From NCBI RefSeq assembly GCF_030372065.1, contig NZ_JAUDEA010000006.1, positions 62,001-126,000 of the forward strand: a DNA stretch of 64,000 nucleotides, written 5' to 3'. Shown in pieces: positions 7,164-15,288 of the stretch (positions are counted from its first letter, which is position 1; each line of letters opens with the position of its first letter). This DNA comes from Thermophilibacter provencensis. Its GTDB lineage: Bacteria > Actinomycetota > Coriobacteriia > Coriobacteriales > Atopobiaceae. Position numbers and translations under genes: made by a program. Under the pieces are notes generated by a model that was not told where the DNA came from, ran no database searches, and was given only the letters and a program-made list of their open reading frames with translations.

Positions 7164-9386
7164 ATGAAAATCATCAAGCGCAACGGCTCGGAGGTCACCT
7201 TCGACATCTCCAAGATCGAGAACGCCATCCGCGCTGCCAACAACGAGGTGCCCGCCAGCGAGCGCCTCACCGAGCGCGAGATCAAGTTCGCCTCCCTGAA
7301 CGTCACGGACGAGTGCATGGAGGCCGGCCACACCGTCACCGTCGAGGAGGTCCAGGACCTCGTGGAGGACCAGCTCATGGCCCTCGACCACTTTGAGGTC
7401 GCTCGTCGCTACATCATCTATCGCTACGTGCAGAACCAGAAGCGCCACAAGAACACCACCGACGACAAGATCCTCGCCCTCATCGAGTGCAACAACGAGG
7501 AGGTCAAGCAGGAGAACTCCAACAAGAACCCCACCGTCGTCTCTGTTCAGCGCGACTACATGGCCGGCGAGGTCTCCAAGGACCTCACCATGCGCGAGCT
7601 GCTCCCCGCCGAGGTCGTAGAGGCCCACAACGAGGGCATCATCCACTTCCACGACTCCGACTACTTTGCCCAGCACATGCACAACTGCGACCTCATCAAC
7701 CTCGAGGACATGCTGCAGAACGGCACCGTGATCTCCGGCACCCTCATCGAGCGCCCGCACAGCTTCTCCACCGCCTGCAACATCGCCACGCAGATCATCG
7801 CGCAGGTAGCCTCCTGCCAGTACGGCGGCCAGTCCATCTCGCTCACGCACCTCGCGCCCTTTGTGGACGTCTCCCGCAAGAAGATCCGCCGCCAGGTGGA
7901 GGCCGAGATGGAGGTCATCGACGCTCACCCCGGCGAGGCCAAGATTGCGGAGATCGTCGAGAAGCGCCTGCGCGAGGAGGTCTCCCGCGGCGTCCAGACC
8001 ATCCAGTACCAGGTGGTCACCCTCATGACCACCAACGGCCAGGCGCCGTTCATCACGGTCTTCATGTACCTCAACGAGGCCAAGAACGAGCAGGAGAAGG
8101 CCGACCTGGCCCTGTGCATCGAGGAGATGCTCAAGCAGCGCTACCAGGGCGTCAAGAACGAGGCCGGCGTCTGGATCACCCCCGCCTTCCCCAAGCTCAT
8201 CTACGTGCTCGAGGAGGACAACGTCGCCGAGGGCACCCCGTACTTCTACCTCACCAAGCTCGCGGCCAAGTGCACGGCCAAGCGCATGGTGCCGGACTAC
8301 ATCTCCGAGAAGAAGATGAAGGAGTACAAGCTCTCCAAGGGCGAGACCGAGGGCAACGGCGACTGCTACACCTGCATGGGCTGCCGCTCCTTCCTCACGC
8401 CGGACCGCTCGGGCAACGGCTTTGACAACGTGGCCAACGCCGGTAACTACGAGCCCGGCAAGCCCAAGTACTACGGCCGCTTCAACCAGGGCGTCGTGAC
8501 CATCAACCTCGTGGACGTGGCGCTCTCCGCCAACCGCAGCATGGACGAGTTCTGGAAGATCTTCGACGAGCGCCTGGAGCTCTGCCACCGCGCCCTGCGC
8601 TGCCGTCACGAGCGCCTGCTCGGCACCACCTCCGACGCCGCGCCGATCCTCTGGCAGTACGGCGCCCTCGCGCGCCTCAAGAAGGGCGAGAAGATCGACA
8701 AGCTCCTCTACGGCGGCTACTCCACCATCTCCCTCGGCTACGCGGGCCTCTACGAGTGCGTCAAGGCCATGACCGGTCACAGCCACACCGACAAGGAGGC
8801 CACGCCGTTTGCCCTCGCCGTCATGCAGCGCATGAACGACAAGTGCGCCGAGTGGAAGGCCGCCGAGAACATCGACTACTCGCTCTATGGCACGCCGCTC
8901 GAGTCCACCACCTACAAGTTCGCCAAGTGCCTGCAGCGCCGCTTTGGCATCATCCCCGGCATCACGGACAAGGGCTACATCACCAACAGCTACCACGTCC
9001 ACGTGACCGAGGAGATCGACGCCTTCACCAAGCTGCGCTTTGAGTCCGAGTTCCAGCGCCTCTCCCCCGGCGGCGCCATCTCCTACGTCGAGGTGCCCAA
9101 CATGCAGGACAACCTCGAGGCCGTCATCTCCGTCATGCAGTACATCTACGACCACATCATGTACGCCGAGCTCAACACCAAGAGCGACTACTGCCAGGTG
9201 TGCGGCTTTGACGGCGAGATCCAGATCGTGGAAGACGACGGCAAGCTCGTCTGGGAGTGCCCGCACTGCGGCAACCGCGACCAGTCCAAGATGAACGTCG
9301 CCCGCAGGACCTGCGGCTACATCGGCACCCAGTTCTGGAACCAGGGCCGCACCGAGGAGATCAAGGACCGCGTGCTGCACCTGTAG
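7164..9386 (+). CDS. nrdD: Anaerobic ribonucleoside-triphosphate reductase, large subunit
   Basis: 740 residues. It opens with an ATP-cone (MKIIKRNGSEVTFDISKIENAI), the allosteric nucleotide-binding domain. The C-terminus holds a zinc-binding pair CQVCGFDGE...CPHCGN and the glycyl-radical loop RRTCGYIGTQFWNQGRTEEI, in which Gly of CGYIG carries the radical. It reduces ribonucleotides to deoxyribonucleotides under anoxia, after activation by NrdG encoded 350 bp downstream. The ATG at 7164 starts exactly at the ATP-cone; an in-frame upstream start at 7077 would add 29 unconserved residues. Putative NrdR boxes lie upstream. A 28-bp hairpin follows the stop. Confidence 0.97.
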   Translation: MKIIKRNGSEVTFDISKIENAIRAANNEVPASERLTEREIKFASLNVTDECMEAGHTVTVEEVQDLVEDQLMALDHFEVARRYIIYRYVQNQKRHKNTTDDKILALIECNNEEVKQENSNKNPTVVSVQRDYMAGEVSKDLTMRELLPAEVVEAHNEGIIHFHDSDYFAQHMHNCDLINLEDMLQNGTVISGTLIERPHSFSTACNIATQIIAQVASCQYGGQSISLTHLAPFVDVSRKKIRRQVEAEMEVIDAHPGEAKIAEIVEKRLREEVSRGVQTIQYQVVTLMTTNGQAPFITVFMYLNEAKNEQEKADLALCIEEMLKQRYQGVKNEAGVWITPAFPKLIYVLEEDNVAEGTPYFYLTKLAAKCTAKRMVPDYISEKKMKEYKLSKGETEGNGDCYTCMGCRSFLTPDRSGNGFDNVANAGNYEPGKPKYYGRFNQGVVTINLVDVALSANRSMDEFWKIFDERLELCHRALRCRHERLLGTTSDAAPILWQYGALARLKKGEKIDKLLYGGYSTISLGYAGLYECVKAMTGHSHTDKEATPFALAVMQRMNDKCAEWKAAENIDYSLYGTPLESTTYKFAKCLQRRFGIIPGITDKGYITNSYHVHVTEEIDAFTKLRFESEFQRLSPGGAISYVEVPNMQDNLEAVISVMQYIYDHIMYAELNTKSDYCQVCGFDGEIQIVEDDGKLVWECPHCGNRDQSKMNVARRTCGYIGTQFWNQGRTEEIKDRVLHL

Positions 9387-9394
9387 GGCTTCCG

Positions 9395-9480
9395 GGCGGA
9401 CCCCAGGAGATGAGGTCCGCCGCTCAAACAGCTTTGCTGCGCAAAGAACTCGCGGCGGACCTCATCTCCTGGGGTCCGCC
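9395..9480. repeat. 28-bp-arm hairpin with conserved 30-nt loop (copy 1)
   Basis: Perfect 28-bp inverted arms (9395-9422 and 9453-9480) enclose a 30-nt loop containing its own hairpin CTTTGCTGCGCAAAG and starting CTCAAACAG. The same loop recurs at 30753-30783 and, decayed, near 25740-25770, with unrelated arm sequences. It may stop or protect the nrdD transcript. The rest of the 9387-9735 gap holds a 13-bp hairpin (9559-9571 with 9580-9592, loop TCTCGCCC) and a weak imperfect GC hairpin near 9665-9705. Confidence 0.9.
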
Positions 9481-9735
9481 GCGAGCCTTTTCGGGGTACG
9501 GCACGCGGGCCTTGGCTCGGCTGCGGCCCTTCGGCTCTTCCCGACGGTTGACTCAGCGAAAGTCACGCTTTTCTCGCCCAAAGCGTGACTTTGAGCGAGC
9601 TGTGACGGCGCGCGCCGCGGGCGAGCGAGACCTCCACAAAGGGTGATGTATACTAATCGCGCAAGCCCCGTGATGACCGCTGGTTTCCATGTCACCGGGG
9701 CCTTTTCGTACTCACAACCTCGAAAGCCGGACTCC

Positions 9736-10296
9736 ATGAACTACGCAAACATCAAGTACTGCGACATCGCCAACGGCGTGGGGGTGCGCACGACCCTCTT
9801 TGTCTCCGGGTGCCGCCTGCACTGCCCCAACTGCTTCAACGAGGAGGCGTGGGACTTCAACGCCGGCGAGCCCTTCACGGCAGAGGTTGCCGAGAAGATC
9901 ATGGACTCGATGGACGTGCCGTACGTGGACGGCCTCACCATCCTGGGCGGCGAGCCGATGGAGCCCGAGAACCAGCAGGGACTCGTGGGGTTTCTCGAGG
10001 CGGTGCGCAAGCGCTTTGGGAACAGCAAGTCCATCTGGCTCTTCTCGGGACACACGTGGGAACAGCTGGCACCGGGAGGTGCCTGGAACCTGGGGGACGT
10101 GACCGACCGCCTGCTCGACACGCTCGACGTGCTGGTGGACGGGCCCTTTGTGCAGGAGCTCCACGACATCACGCTGCGCTTCCGCGGGTCCTCCAACCAG
10201 CGGCTCATTGACGTGCGGGCCACCCTGGAGGCACCGGGCAACGACGTTGTCTGGTGGGAGGACGAACCGATCTTCTCCACGCACACGATGGAGTAG
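9736..10296 (+). CDS. nrdG: Anaerobic ribonucleoside-triphosphate reductase activating protein
   Basis: 186 residues; a small radical SAM enzyme. The cluster-binding motif is CRLHCPNC (CX3CX2C), followed by FNEEAWDFNAG, which is typical of NrdG, and the SAM-binding GGE motif appears as ILGGEPM. It transfers an electron to S-adenosylmethionine to create the glycyl radical on NrdD. The ATG at 9736 gives the usual family N-terminus (MNYANIKYCDIANGVG); its ribosome-binding site is weak, and an upstream in-frame start at 9643 is possible but would add an unconserved tail. It is separated from nrdD by hairpins, so it may have its own promoter. Confidence 0.95.
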   Translation: MNYANIKYCDIANGVGVRTTLFVSGCRLHCPNCFNEEAWDFNAGEPFTAEVAEKIMDSMDVPYVDGLTILGGEPMEPENQQGLVGFLEAVRKRFGNSKSIWLFSGHTWEQLAPGGAWNLGDVTDRLLDTLDVLVDGPFVQELHDITLRFRGSSNQRLIDVRATLEAPGNDVVWWEDEPIFSTHTME

Positions 10297-10320
10297 CTGC
10301 CCAAGGGCGGAAAACGTCGC

Positions 10321-10662
10321 CTAGAAGAAGCTCCTGACCACGCTGAGTACGTTGGTCATGAACTCGCCTGTGGGATCAAGGCTCGCAACGATGCGGGCAT
10401 TTCTCGCCGCGAGGTCAAAGCAGCGAAGCTGCTCGAGCACCACCCAGCCATGGCACCCATCAAGCTCCGGAAGCTCCAGGTGCAGCGGAAAACCGTTGTC
10501 GCGCGTGGTGATGGGACAGATAAGCGCCATAGAAGTTGCCGCGTTAAAGTCAAAGCTGCTCACCACCAGGCCGGGGCGCCTGCCAAGCGGCTCGTGCCCC
10601 ACCGAGGGGGAGAAGTCAAACTCAACAACATCGCCCGCACAGAACGCAACCTCGTTTACCAC
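10321..10662 (-). CDS. mazF: MazF/PemK-family toxin (endoribonuclease)
   Basis: 113 residues. GDVVEFDFSPSVGHEPLGRRPGLVVSS is the signature start of the PemK/MazF fold, and ALICPITTRDNGFPLHLEL follows with the conserved T-T-R and P-L-H stretch; RNA cleavage residues in this family are the Arg and Thr of these motifs. The start is GTG at 10662, inside the last codons of the antitoxin gene (7-nt overlap), so translation is coupled and the antitoxin is made first. It probably cleaves mRNA at short sequence motifs. It is the second gene of a two-gene operon. Confidence 0.92.
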   Translation of the reverse strand: MVNEVAFCAGDVVEFDFSPSVGHEPLGRRPGLVVSSFDFNAATSMALICPITTRDNGFPLHLELPELDGCHGWVVLEQLRCFDLAARNARIVASLDPTGEFMTNVLSVVRSFF

Positions 10663-10892
10663 AGCTCCCTCCCCACAGGCGCGCCAAGCTCAACAAGCTC
10701 CGGTGCGGGGCCCTCGTAGCCGCGCATAAGCGATTGCAGCGTCATCGGTTTGCGAACGGGCGTGAGTCTAAGCGACTCGCCGTCATACTCTATGGTCACC
10801 TTATCCCCAAGCTCAAAGCCCGGGCGACGAAACTCCTTGGGGATGGCCACCCCAACGGAGTTACCCATGCGCGTGAGCGTTACCGTAGCCAT
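10656..10892 (-). CDS. mazE: MazE/AbrB-type antitoxin
   Basis: 78 residues. MATVTLTRMGNSVGVAIPKEF is a classical SpoVT-AbrB swapped-hairpin DNA-binding domain (GNSxGVxIPK), followed by LGDKVTIEYDGESLRLTPVRKP. The acidic-hydrophobic tail (YEGPAPELVELG) would wrap the toxin. AAGGAGG precedes the ATG. A 22-bp-arm palindrome begins right at this ribosome-binding site and is the probable operator for autoregulation by the MazE-MazF complex. Confidence 0.92.
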   Translation of the reverse strand: MATVTLTRMGNSVGVAIPKEFRRPGFELGDKVTIEYDGESLRLTPVRKPMTLQSLMRGYEGPAPELVELGAPVGRELW

Positions 10893-10901
10893 CTCAGCCT
10901 C

Positions 10902-10953
10902 CTTGTACGAACGCCGTACGTACAGTATATCGTACGTACGGCGTTCGTACAAG
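10902..10953. promoter_or_regulatory. Large perfect palindrome at the mazEF start (probable operator)
   Basis: Perfect 22-bp arms (10902-10923 and 10932-10953) flank an AT-rich 8-nt centre AGTATATC. The arm contains GTACGTAC and GAACG steps. The promoter-proximal edge overlaps the Shine-Dalgarno of mazE (10898-10904), so binding or hairpin formation could control both transcription and translation. Confidence 0.85.
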
Positions 10954-11000
10954 AGCCTCAACCTCTCTCAACGTTCGCTCGGAGCCACCCGACTCACCAC

Positions 11001-11111
11001 GAGGGTGTGTACACGGTTGCGGTCCCTGTGTGGCTCCCCCATCAATAAAACCGCAGGTAGCGCATCAACAAGAAGAAAATCAAATCTACAACCGCGCACA
11101 TGCCATTGAGG
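11001..11111. repeat. About 110-nt hairpin element H1 (degenerate copy)
   Basis: It opens with GAGGGTGTGTACACGGTTG and ends near CAACCGCGCACATGCC. The interior ATCAATAAAACCGCAGGT and CAAGAAGAAAATC matches the other copies at 12465, 15151 (inverted) and 19395. Arms are more decayed than in those copies. No gene is seen in it. Confidence 0.75.
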
Positions 11112-11129
11112 CCGACCGACGACCCCGCA

Positions 11130-11155
11130 GTTGTCCGCAAATTAGTGCGGACAAC
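11130..11155. repeat. GTTGTCCGCA palindrome, single copy
   Basis: GTTGTCCGCA-AATTAG-TGCGGACAAC: 10-bp perfect arms around an AT-rich 6-nt centre. This is the same 26-nt palindrome found in pairs at 19525-19613 and 21552-21640. It lies 12 nt beyond the 3' end of the Sel1 pseudogene. Confidence 0.9.
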
Positions 11156-11167
11156 CGCAGGGCCATC

Positions 11168-12262
11168 CTAGAGCCCGGCGAGAAGCGCCCGGGCATCGTC
11201 GCGCCCTCGCTCGTCGCGCGGGTTGTTGACCGCCGTCTCGGCGTAATAGCGCGCAAGGTCGTAGTCCCTGGGAACCCCGTCACCGTCGCGGTAGCATTCC
11301 GCCAGGTAGAGCTGAGCCAGGGAGTTTCCCCGGTCAGCCGAGCGATGGTACAGCTCGATGGCCCGCTCGAGGTTCCGCTCGACCCCCAGGCCATCGTAGT
11401 AGCAGGCGCCCAGGTTGACCAAGGCGTTGTCCTCGCCGGCGTCTGCCGCGAGCTGATACCAGTAGATCATCTTGTCGAGGTCCTTCTCGACGCCATAGCC
11501 GTGCTTGTAGCAGTTGCCAAGGCCGTTCTCTGCCGAGGGAACGCCCTCCTCGGCCGCCTTGACAAACCAGTCGTAGCAGGCCTCGTGGTTCTGCGTCGTC
11601 CCATAGCCGTTATACAGGCATTTGCCGACCATTGCCTGCGCAAGCACGTCCCCCTCGTTGGCTGCGGACAAGAAGTGGTCGTACGCTTGGTCGTAGTCCT
11701 TGGTGGTTCCGCAGCCGTAGAAGTAGCATTAGCCCAGGTAGTACTCTGCCTCCACGTCACCCAGACCAGCTGCCTGAGAGAACAGCTCAAAGGCGTGGCT
11801 TGCGTCGTTGTAGTTGCCCGTGGTCTCAAACGAGTTGAGCAGCACGATGCCGTCGCCCGTCAGCTGGGAGGGGTCCTCGTCAGTTGCGTCCTCGTCAGCC
11901 GGTGCGTCATACGGAACAAACACCACGTGCTCGAGCGGCCGAGCCTGCTCGTCAACCGGCTCTTCCCCCTCGTCACTGGCAGCGGGCTGCGAGAACGCGC
12001 CCTTGAGGATCGTGGGAACCACCAGGGCAAGCCCGAGAACAACGGCAACGACAGCAACCGCCACCCCAGCGCGCCGCAGCCACCTTGCGTCCCCAAACTC
12101 ATCGGCCCGATGCGTGTCACGAACGGGCGTCGAGAAGGGCGCGGTGTCGGAAGGGCCCAGCCTTGCCTGGTCGGAATCGCCCGGCCGCGGCTGTTTGGCC
12201 CCGCACTCCGGACAGAACCTCACATCATCAGCTATCTTTGCCCCACACTGTAGGCAGAACAC
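11168..12262 (-). pseudogene. Zinc-ribbon, membrane, Sel1-repeat protein broken by an in-frame stop
   Basis: Starting at GTG 12262 (AAGGAGG upstream), the frame encodes FCLQCGAKIADDVRFCPECGA (a two-CxxC zinc ribbon), a linker, one transmembrane helix (VAVAVVAVVLGLALVVPTIL), a low-complexity acidic stretch, then Sel1/TPR-like repeats (AEYYLG...CYFYGCGTTKDYDQAY, GLGNCYKHGYGVEKDLDKM, NLGACYYDGLGVERNLERAI, YLAECYRDGDGVPRDYDLA). A TAA at 11729-11731 interrupts the first repeat in the same frame, where Gln (CAA) would be expected; reading resumes with no frameshift. Either it is a recent nonsense mutation, an error in the read, or two shortened products exist. Relatives are anchored cytoplasmic scaffold proteins of unknown role. 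Confidence 0.82.
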
Positions 12263-12464
12263 GCTCTCCTCCTTGTCTCGACGAGCTGCGCCCGCGCCCC
12301 GCCATGCCACGCCCTCCGCACCCGCTCTGGCGTAAATACTGAAACCTCATGGAGGGCGTTTGCGGCCTTTGACACAATCAAGCGCCGTCATGTCACTTTA
12401 AGGGCGCGGAACCCACGAACGGCATGCGGAAGAGTGGCGCGCCAACCTGGTTTCGCTGAGCCTC

Positions 12465-12574
12465 GCGAGGGTATGCACACAGTTGCAGGCTTTATGCGAC
12501 CCCAAGCCAACAAAACCGCAGGTCACGCCCCGGTGAGAAGAACATCAATCCCGCAACTGTGTACATGCCCTCGC
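12465..12574. repeat. About 110-nt hairpin element H2
   Basis: The 22-bp arms (12465-12486 and 12553-12574) differ at two positions only, each a transition that keeps G-U pairing on one strand. The interior is TTTATGCGACCCC, CCAACAAAACCGCAGGTCACG and GGTGAGAAGAACATCA, nearly identical to H4 at 19395. The remainder of the 12263-12678 gap holds only a terminator at its left end. Confidence 0.9.
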
Positions 12575-12622
12575 AGGGCGCCGGGGGGATGAAGGCGTCC
12601 GTAGACCCCAGCGACAAAAGCG

Positions 12623-12660
12623 GGGCGGCGGGAACCCCATTGCTTGGGTTCCAGCCGCCC
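12623..12660 (-). terminator. Terminator of the first DUF5648 gene
   Basis: The stem GGGCGGC-G-GGAACCC pairs with GGGTTCC-A-GCCGCCC, with one mismatch. On the minus strand it is followed by CGCTTTTG. It lies 18 nt after the stop of the gene at 12679. Confidence 0.75.
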
Positions 12661-12678
12661 GTTAATGCCCTGATGGGG

Positions 12679-15012
12679 CTACTCGACTACCGTGACCTTG
12701 CAGATACGCTCGAAGTGATTTGCATTCCCGCCAATAGTCGTTCCAAACCGGACGCGAATGTACGTTTCCCCCGGAGCACGGGCTGTAATAGTTGCGGCCA
12801 TCTCATTGTCATCAACATCTGCCGTGGCTATTCTCCAGTCATCCTCGCTCCATGTCCAGACCTTTTTGCCGTCGTACTCAAATCCGTGCTTGTTATACAA
12901 ATCTGTAACCGACTGAGAAGCTTCAAGCTTGAAAGTGTCTCCAACGTGCATCGTGAGCGAGTATTGCGAGAGCTCTAGGGGGAATTCCTCTGTCTCGCAG
13001 GTATCAAATGTGACCGAAGGAATCTGCGAACGCCACGCCCCCTCTCCCGAGCAATGGATACTCCACACCTTCACTCGTCCAACCAGCACTTCAATCGTAA
13101 TAAAGTCATCATCATTCAAACTATCCGGATGCATCAGGACACCTGTGCTGAGCTGAGCATTGGTTTGAGTCTTAGTTCGATAAACAGTATTCCCATCAAT
13201 GCCGAACATCAAACTAGCGCTATAGTCCTTCGACGTCTTTATCGTCACCGACGTACCCGCGTTGATGTAGAACGGCTCGGCAAGCTCAGCGTCGCCGTCC
13301 TCGTCCTCCTGCCATATCGGCTCGGTGCCCCAGCCCTCATCTGTGAGGAAGGGCATGCCATCAAAGTCGGGATCGGTGCCGGTCTGCACGTCCCCCGACG
13401 GGCCCTCGGGTTCTCCAGGCTTCTCGCCGTCCTTACCGTACGTGCACTCCGGCACGCGCTCGCCGTCCTCGAAATGCCAGGCGAGCTTGAGCGGGGAGTT
13501 CTTCTCGTTAATGAGGTCCTTGTCGAGGGTCCAGCCGAGCTTGACCAGGTAGTTGGTGCCGGTGCCCACCTCGACGCCCAGGTACGCGTACGCGTTGAGG
13601 TCGCTGCAGGTGAGGCCCGTCTCGCGGACCGTAGTCTTGGCGGTGCCGTCGGCGCCGGCGTCCACGGCGGCGTCGACCAGCTGGACCTCGAGCCACTTGA
13701 GCTCGGCGCCCACCTTGCCGCCCAGACGCATGTGGATGGCGGCGGAGAGCTCGGTCGTGAACGTGCTGTTGTCCTTGGAGACCCACTCGCCGTCGTCCAG
13801 GCGCACGGTGGTGTCCATCTGGTAGTCAACGGAGGCCGTGAGGTCGCCCTCCAGGCTCACGTGCACGTACAGTGGGATGTCGACGGAGAAGCCGTAGGCG
13901 ATGGGCACCTTGGCCTCGAGAATCTTGACGTCCTTGCCCGCGTTCTTGTTCTGGACGTGCGCCTGGGCGTTGATGCTCGCGTCGCCCTCGAGCTCCAGCA
14001 CGCAGCGCTCGAGACCGCCGAAAAGGGTCCACTTGACGTCGTAGCCGATCGTGGGCTTGACGCTGAAGTTGCCCTTCACGTAGCTGCCGCTGTTGTCCAG
14101 CTTGATGTTGAAGCCGTCACCGATGGCGCCGCCCGAGGGAGACCAGCTGTCCTCCGCCGAGACGCCGCCCGCGCCCGAGACCGCACCCTCAACCTCGGCC
14201 ATGGAGGAGTCAATCGCAACGTCCCACTGCGTGGCCTCGAGACTGTAGAAGACCTCGGAGGGGTCGGTCGCCTGCTTGAACGTCACGGAGACGGTGCCGT
14301 CGGAGTTCTTGGTCACGGCAGTGACGGTACCAGCCGCGCCGAAGGGGTTCTCCTCGGTCGCCTCGAGGACGATCTTGTCGCCCACCTTGAGGTCGCTCTG
14401 CGAGGAGGGCGCCTTGAACGAGGTGTCGCCGGTGGGGGTGTAGTCCTCGAGCTGAGTGACGCCGCTGCGCAGCACGTAGTCGTAGCCATTCGCGCCGCCG
14501 GAGGAGCCTGCGTCAACGCCGTACCACGCCGTGCCCTCGTAGCGCCAGCCGATCTTCACGAGGGCGTCGCGCTCCTCGGCGCCCGCGGTGTAGTGGTGCG
14601 TGCAGGACTGCGCGTAGGGGTTGAACAGGCGGTGGAGCTCAACCCCCTTGTCGTCGTCGGAGTACCAGCCGACGCCCTCCTTGCGCCAGCCGATCCTCCC
14701 GAGCTCGTCGTACTCGTTCTCGTCGGTGGTGTAGTGGTGGTCGCCCTGGGGCGCGTAGGGGTTGTAGAGGCGGTAGACGGGGGTGCCCGACTTCGTCGGC
14801 GCGACCCAGCCCTCGCCCTCCTTGGTCCAGCCGAGCCCGGCCAGCGCGTCGCGCTCCTTGGCGTCCGCGGTGTAGAGGTGCTCCCCGCTCCACTGGTTGT
14901 AGAGGCGGTACATCACCTGCGTGTCGGCCGCGTGCGCCACACCCGGGCCGGCGAGCGCTGCCACGACGGCAAACGCCACCGCGAGCAGCGCGGCGAGTCT
15001 CCTGCGTCTCAT
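12679..15012 (-). CDS. Secreted protein with three N-terminal DUF5648 repeats
   Basis: 777 residues. A signal peptide (MRRRRLAALLAVAFAVVAALAG ending AHAA) is followed by three repeats of about 40 residues beginning MYRLYNQWSGEHLYT, VYRLYNPYAPQGDHHYT and LHRLFNPYAQSCTHHYT, each ending in a GWxxEGxxW unit; this is the DUF5648 pattern, also seen in cell-surface and lectin-like proteins. A long beta-rich region follows with no motif I can name, and a C-terminal about 90-residue domain (SLTMHVGDTFKLEASQSV ... TYIRVRF) resembling bacterial Ig-like folds. No sortase motif or transmembrane tail is seen, so it is probably released or held through its repeats. AAGGAGG precedes the ATG. Confidence 0.85.
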   Translation of the reverse strand: MRRRRLAALLAVAFAVVAALAGPGVAHAADTQVMYRLYNQWSGEHLYTADAKERDALAGLGWTKEGEGWVAPTKSGTPVYRLYNPYAPQGDHHYTTDENEYDELGRIGWRKEGVGWYSDDDKGVELHRLFNPYAQSCTHHYTAGAEERDALVKIGWRYEGTAWYGVDAGSSGGANGYDYVLRSGVTQLEDYTPTGDTSFKAPSSQSDLKVGDKIVLEATEENPFGAAGTVTAVTKNSDGTVSVTFKQATDPSEVFYSLEATQWDVAIDSSMAEVEGAVSGAGGVSAEDSWSPSGGAIGDGFNIKLDNSGSYVKGNFSVKPTIGYDVKWTLFGGLERCVLELEGDASINAQAHVQNKNAGKDVKILEAKVPIAYGFSVDIPLYVHVSLEGDLTASVDYQMDTTVRLDDGEWVSKDNSTFTTELSAAIHMRLGGKVGAELKWLEVQLVDAAVDAGADGTAKTTVRETGLTCSDLNAYAYLGVEVGTGTNYLVKLGWTLDKDLINEKNSPLKLAWHFEDGERVPECTYGKDGEKPGEPEGPSGDVQTGTDPDFDGMPFLTDEGWGTEPIWQEDEDGDAELAEPFYINAGTSVTIKTSKDYSASLMFGIDGNTVYRTKTQTNAQLSTGVLMHPDSLNDDDFITIEVLVGRVKVWSIHCSGEGAWRSQIPSVTFDTCETEEFPLELSQYSLTMHVGDTFKLEASQSVTDLYNKHGFEYDGKKVWTWSEDDWRIATADVDDNEMAATITARAPGETYIRVRFGTTIGGNANHFERICKVTVVE

Positions 15013-15150
15013 GGGTCCTCCTTCTCTTTGGGCCTCTCGCGTGCCGCCTCCCACGCTAGGCGAAGGGGCGCCTGTGCGGGAGCCGCCGTCAAAATCGGGC
15101 CTGCCGGCGTCACTTTCGCCGCGCGGGGCGGCCGGGCGGCGCGGCGGGCG

Positions 15151-15260
15151 GCGAGGGTATGCGCACAGTTGCGAGATTGATGTCCTTCTCGCCGAGACGC
15201 GACCTGCAGGTTTGTCGGAGCTGAGGGCACATCAGAATCGCAACAGTGCGCATACCCTTT
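15151..15260. repeat. About 110-nt hairpin element H3 (inverted copy)
   Basis: The 20-bp arms (15154-15173 and 15239-15258) have one mismatch and are built on AGGGTATGCGCAC. The interior is the reverse complement of the core seen in H2 and H4: ACAAACCTGCAGGTCGCG and GGCGAGAAGGACATCA read on the minus strand. It occupies most of the gap upstream of the first DUF5648 gene. Confidence 0.88.
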
Positions 15261-15288
15261 TGGCCGGGACCCCGCAGCCCGGCAGCCC

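Noticed and set aside
7071-9380. 769-codon open frame antisense to nrdD
   Set aside because: It is a mirror of GC-rich coding DNA with low-complexity Val/Leu/Gly/Asp/His composition; nrdD on the other strand is certain.
9665-9705. tRNA-like structure before nrdG
   Set aside because: GCCCCG...CGGGGC could suggest an acceptor stem but length, loops and CCA region do not fit any tRNA.
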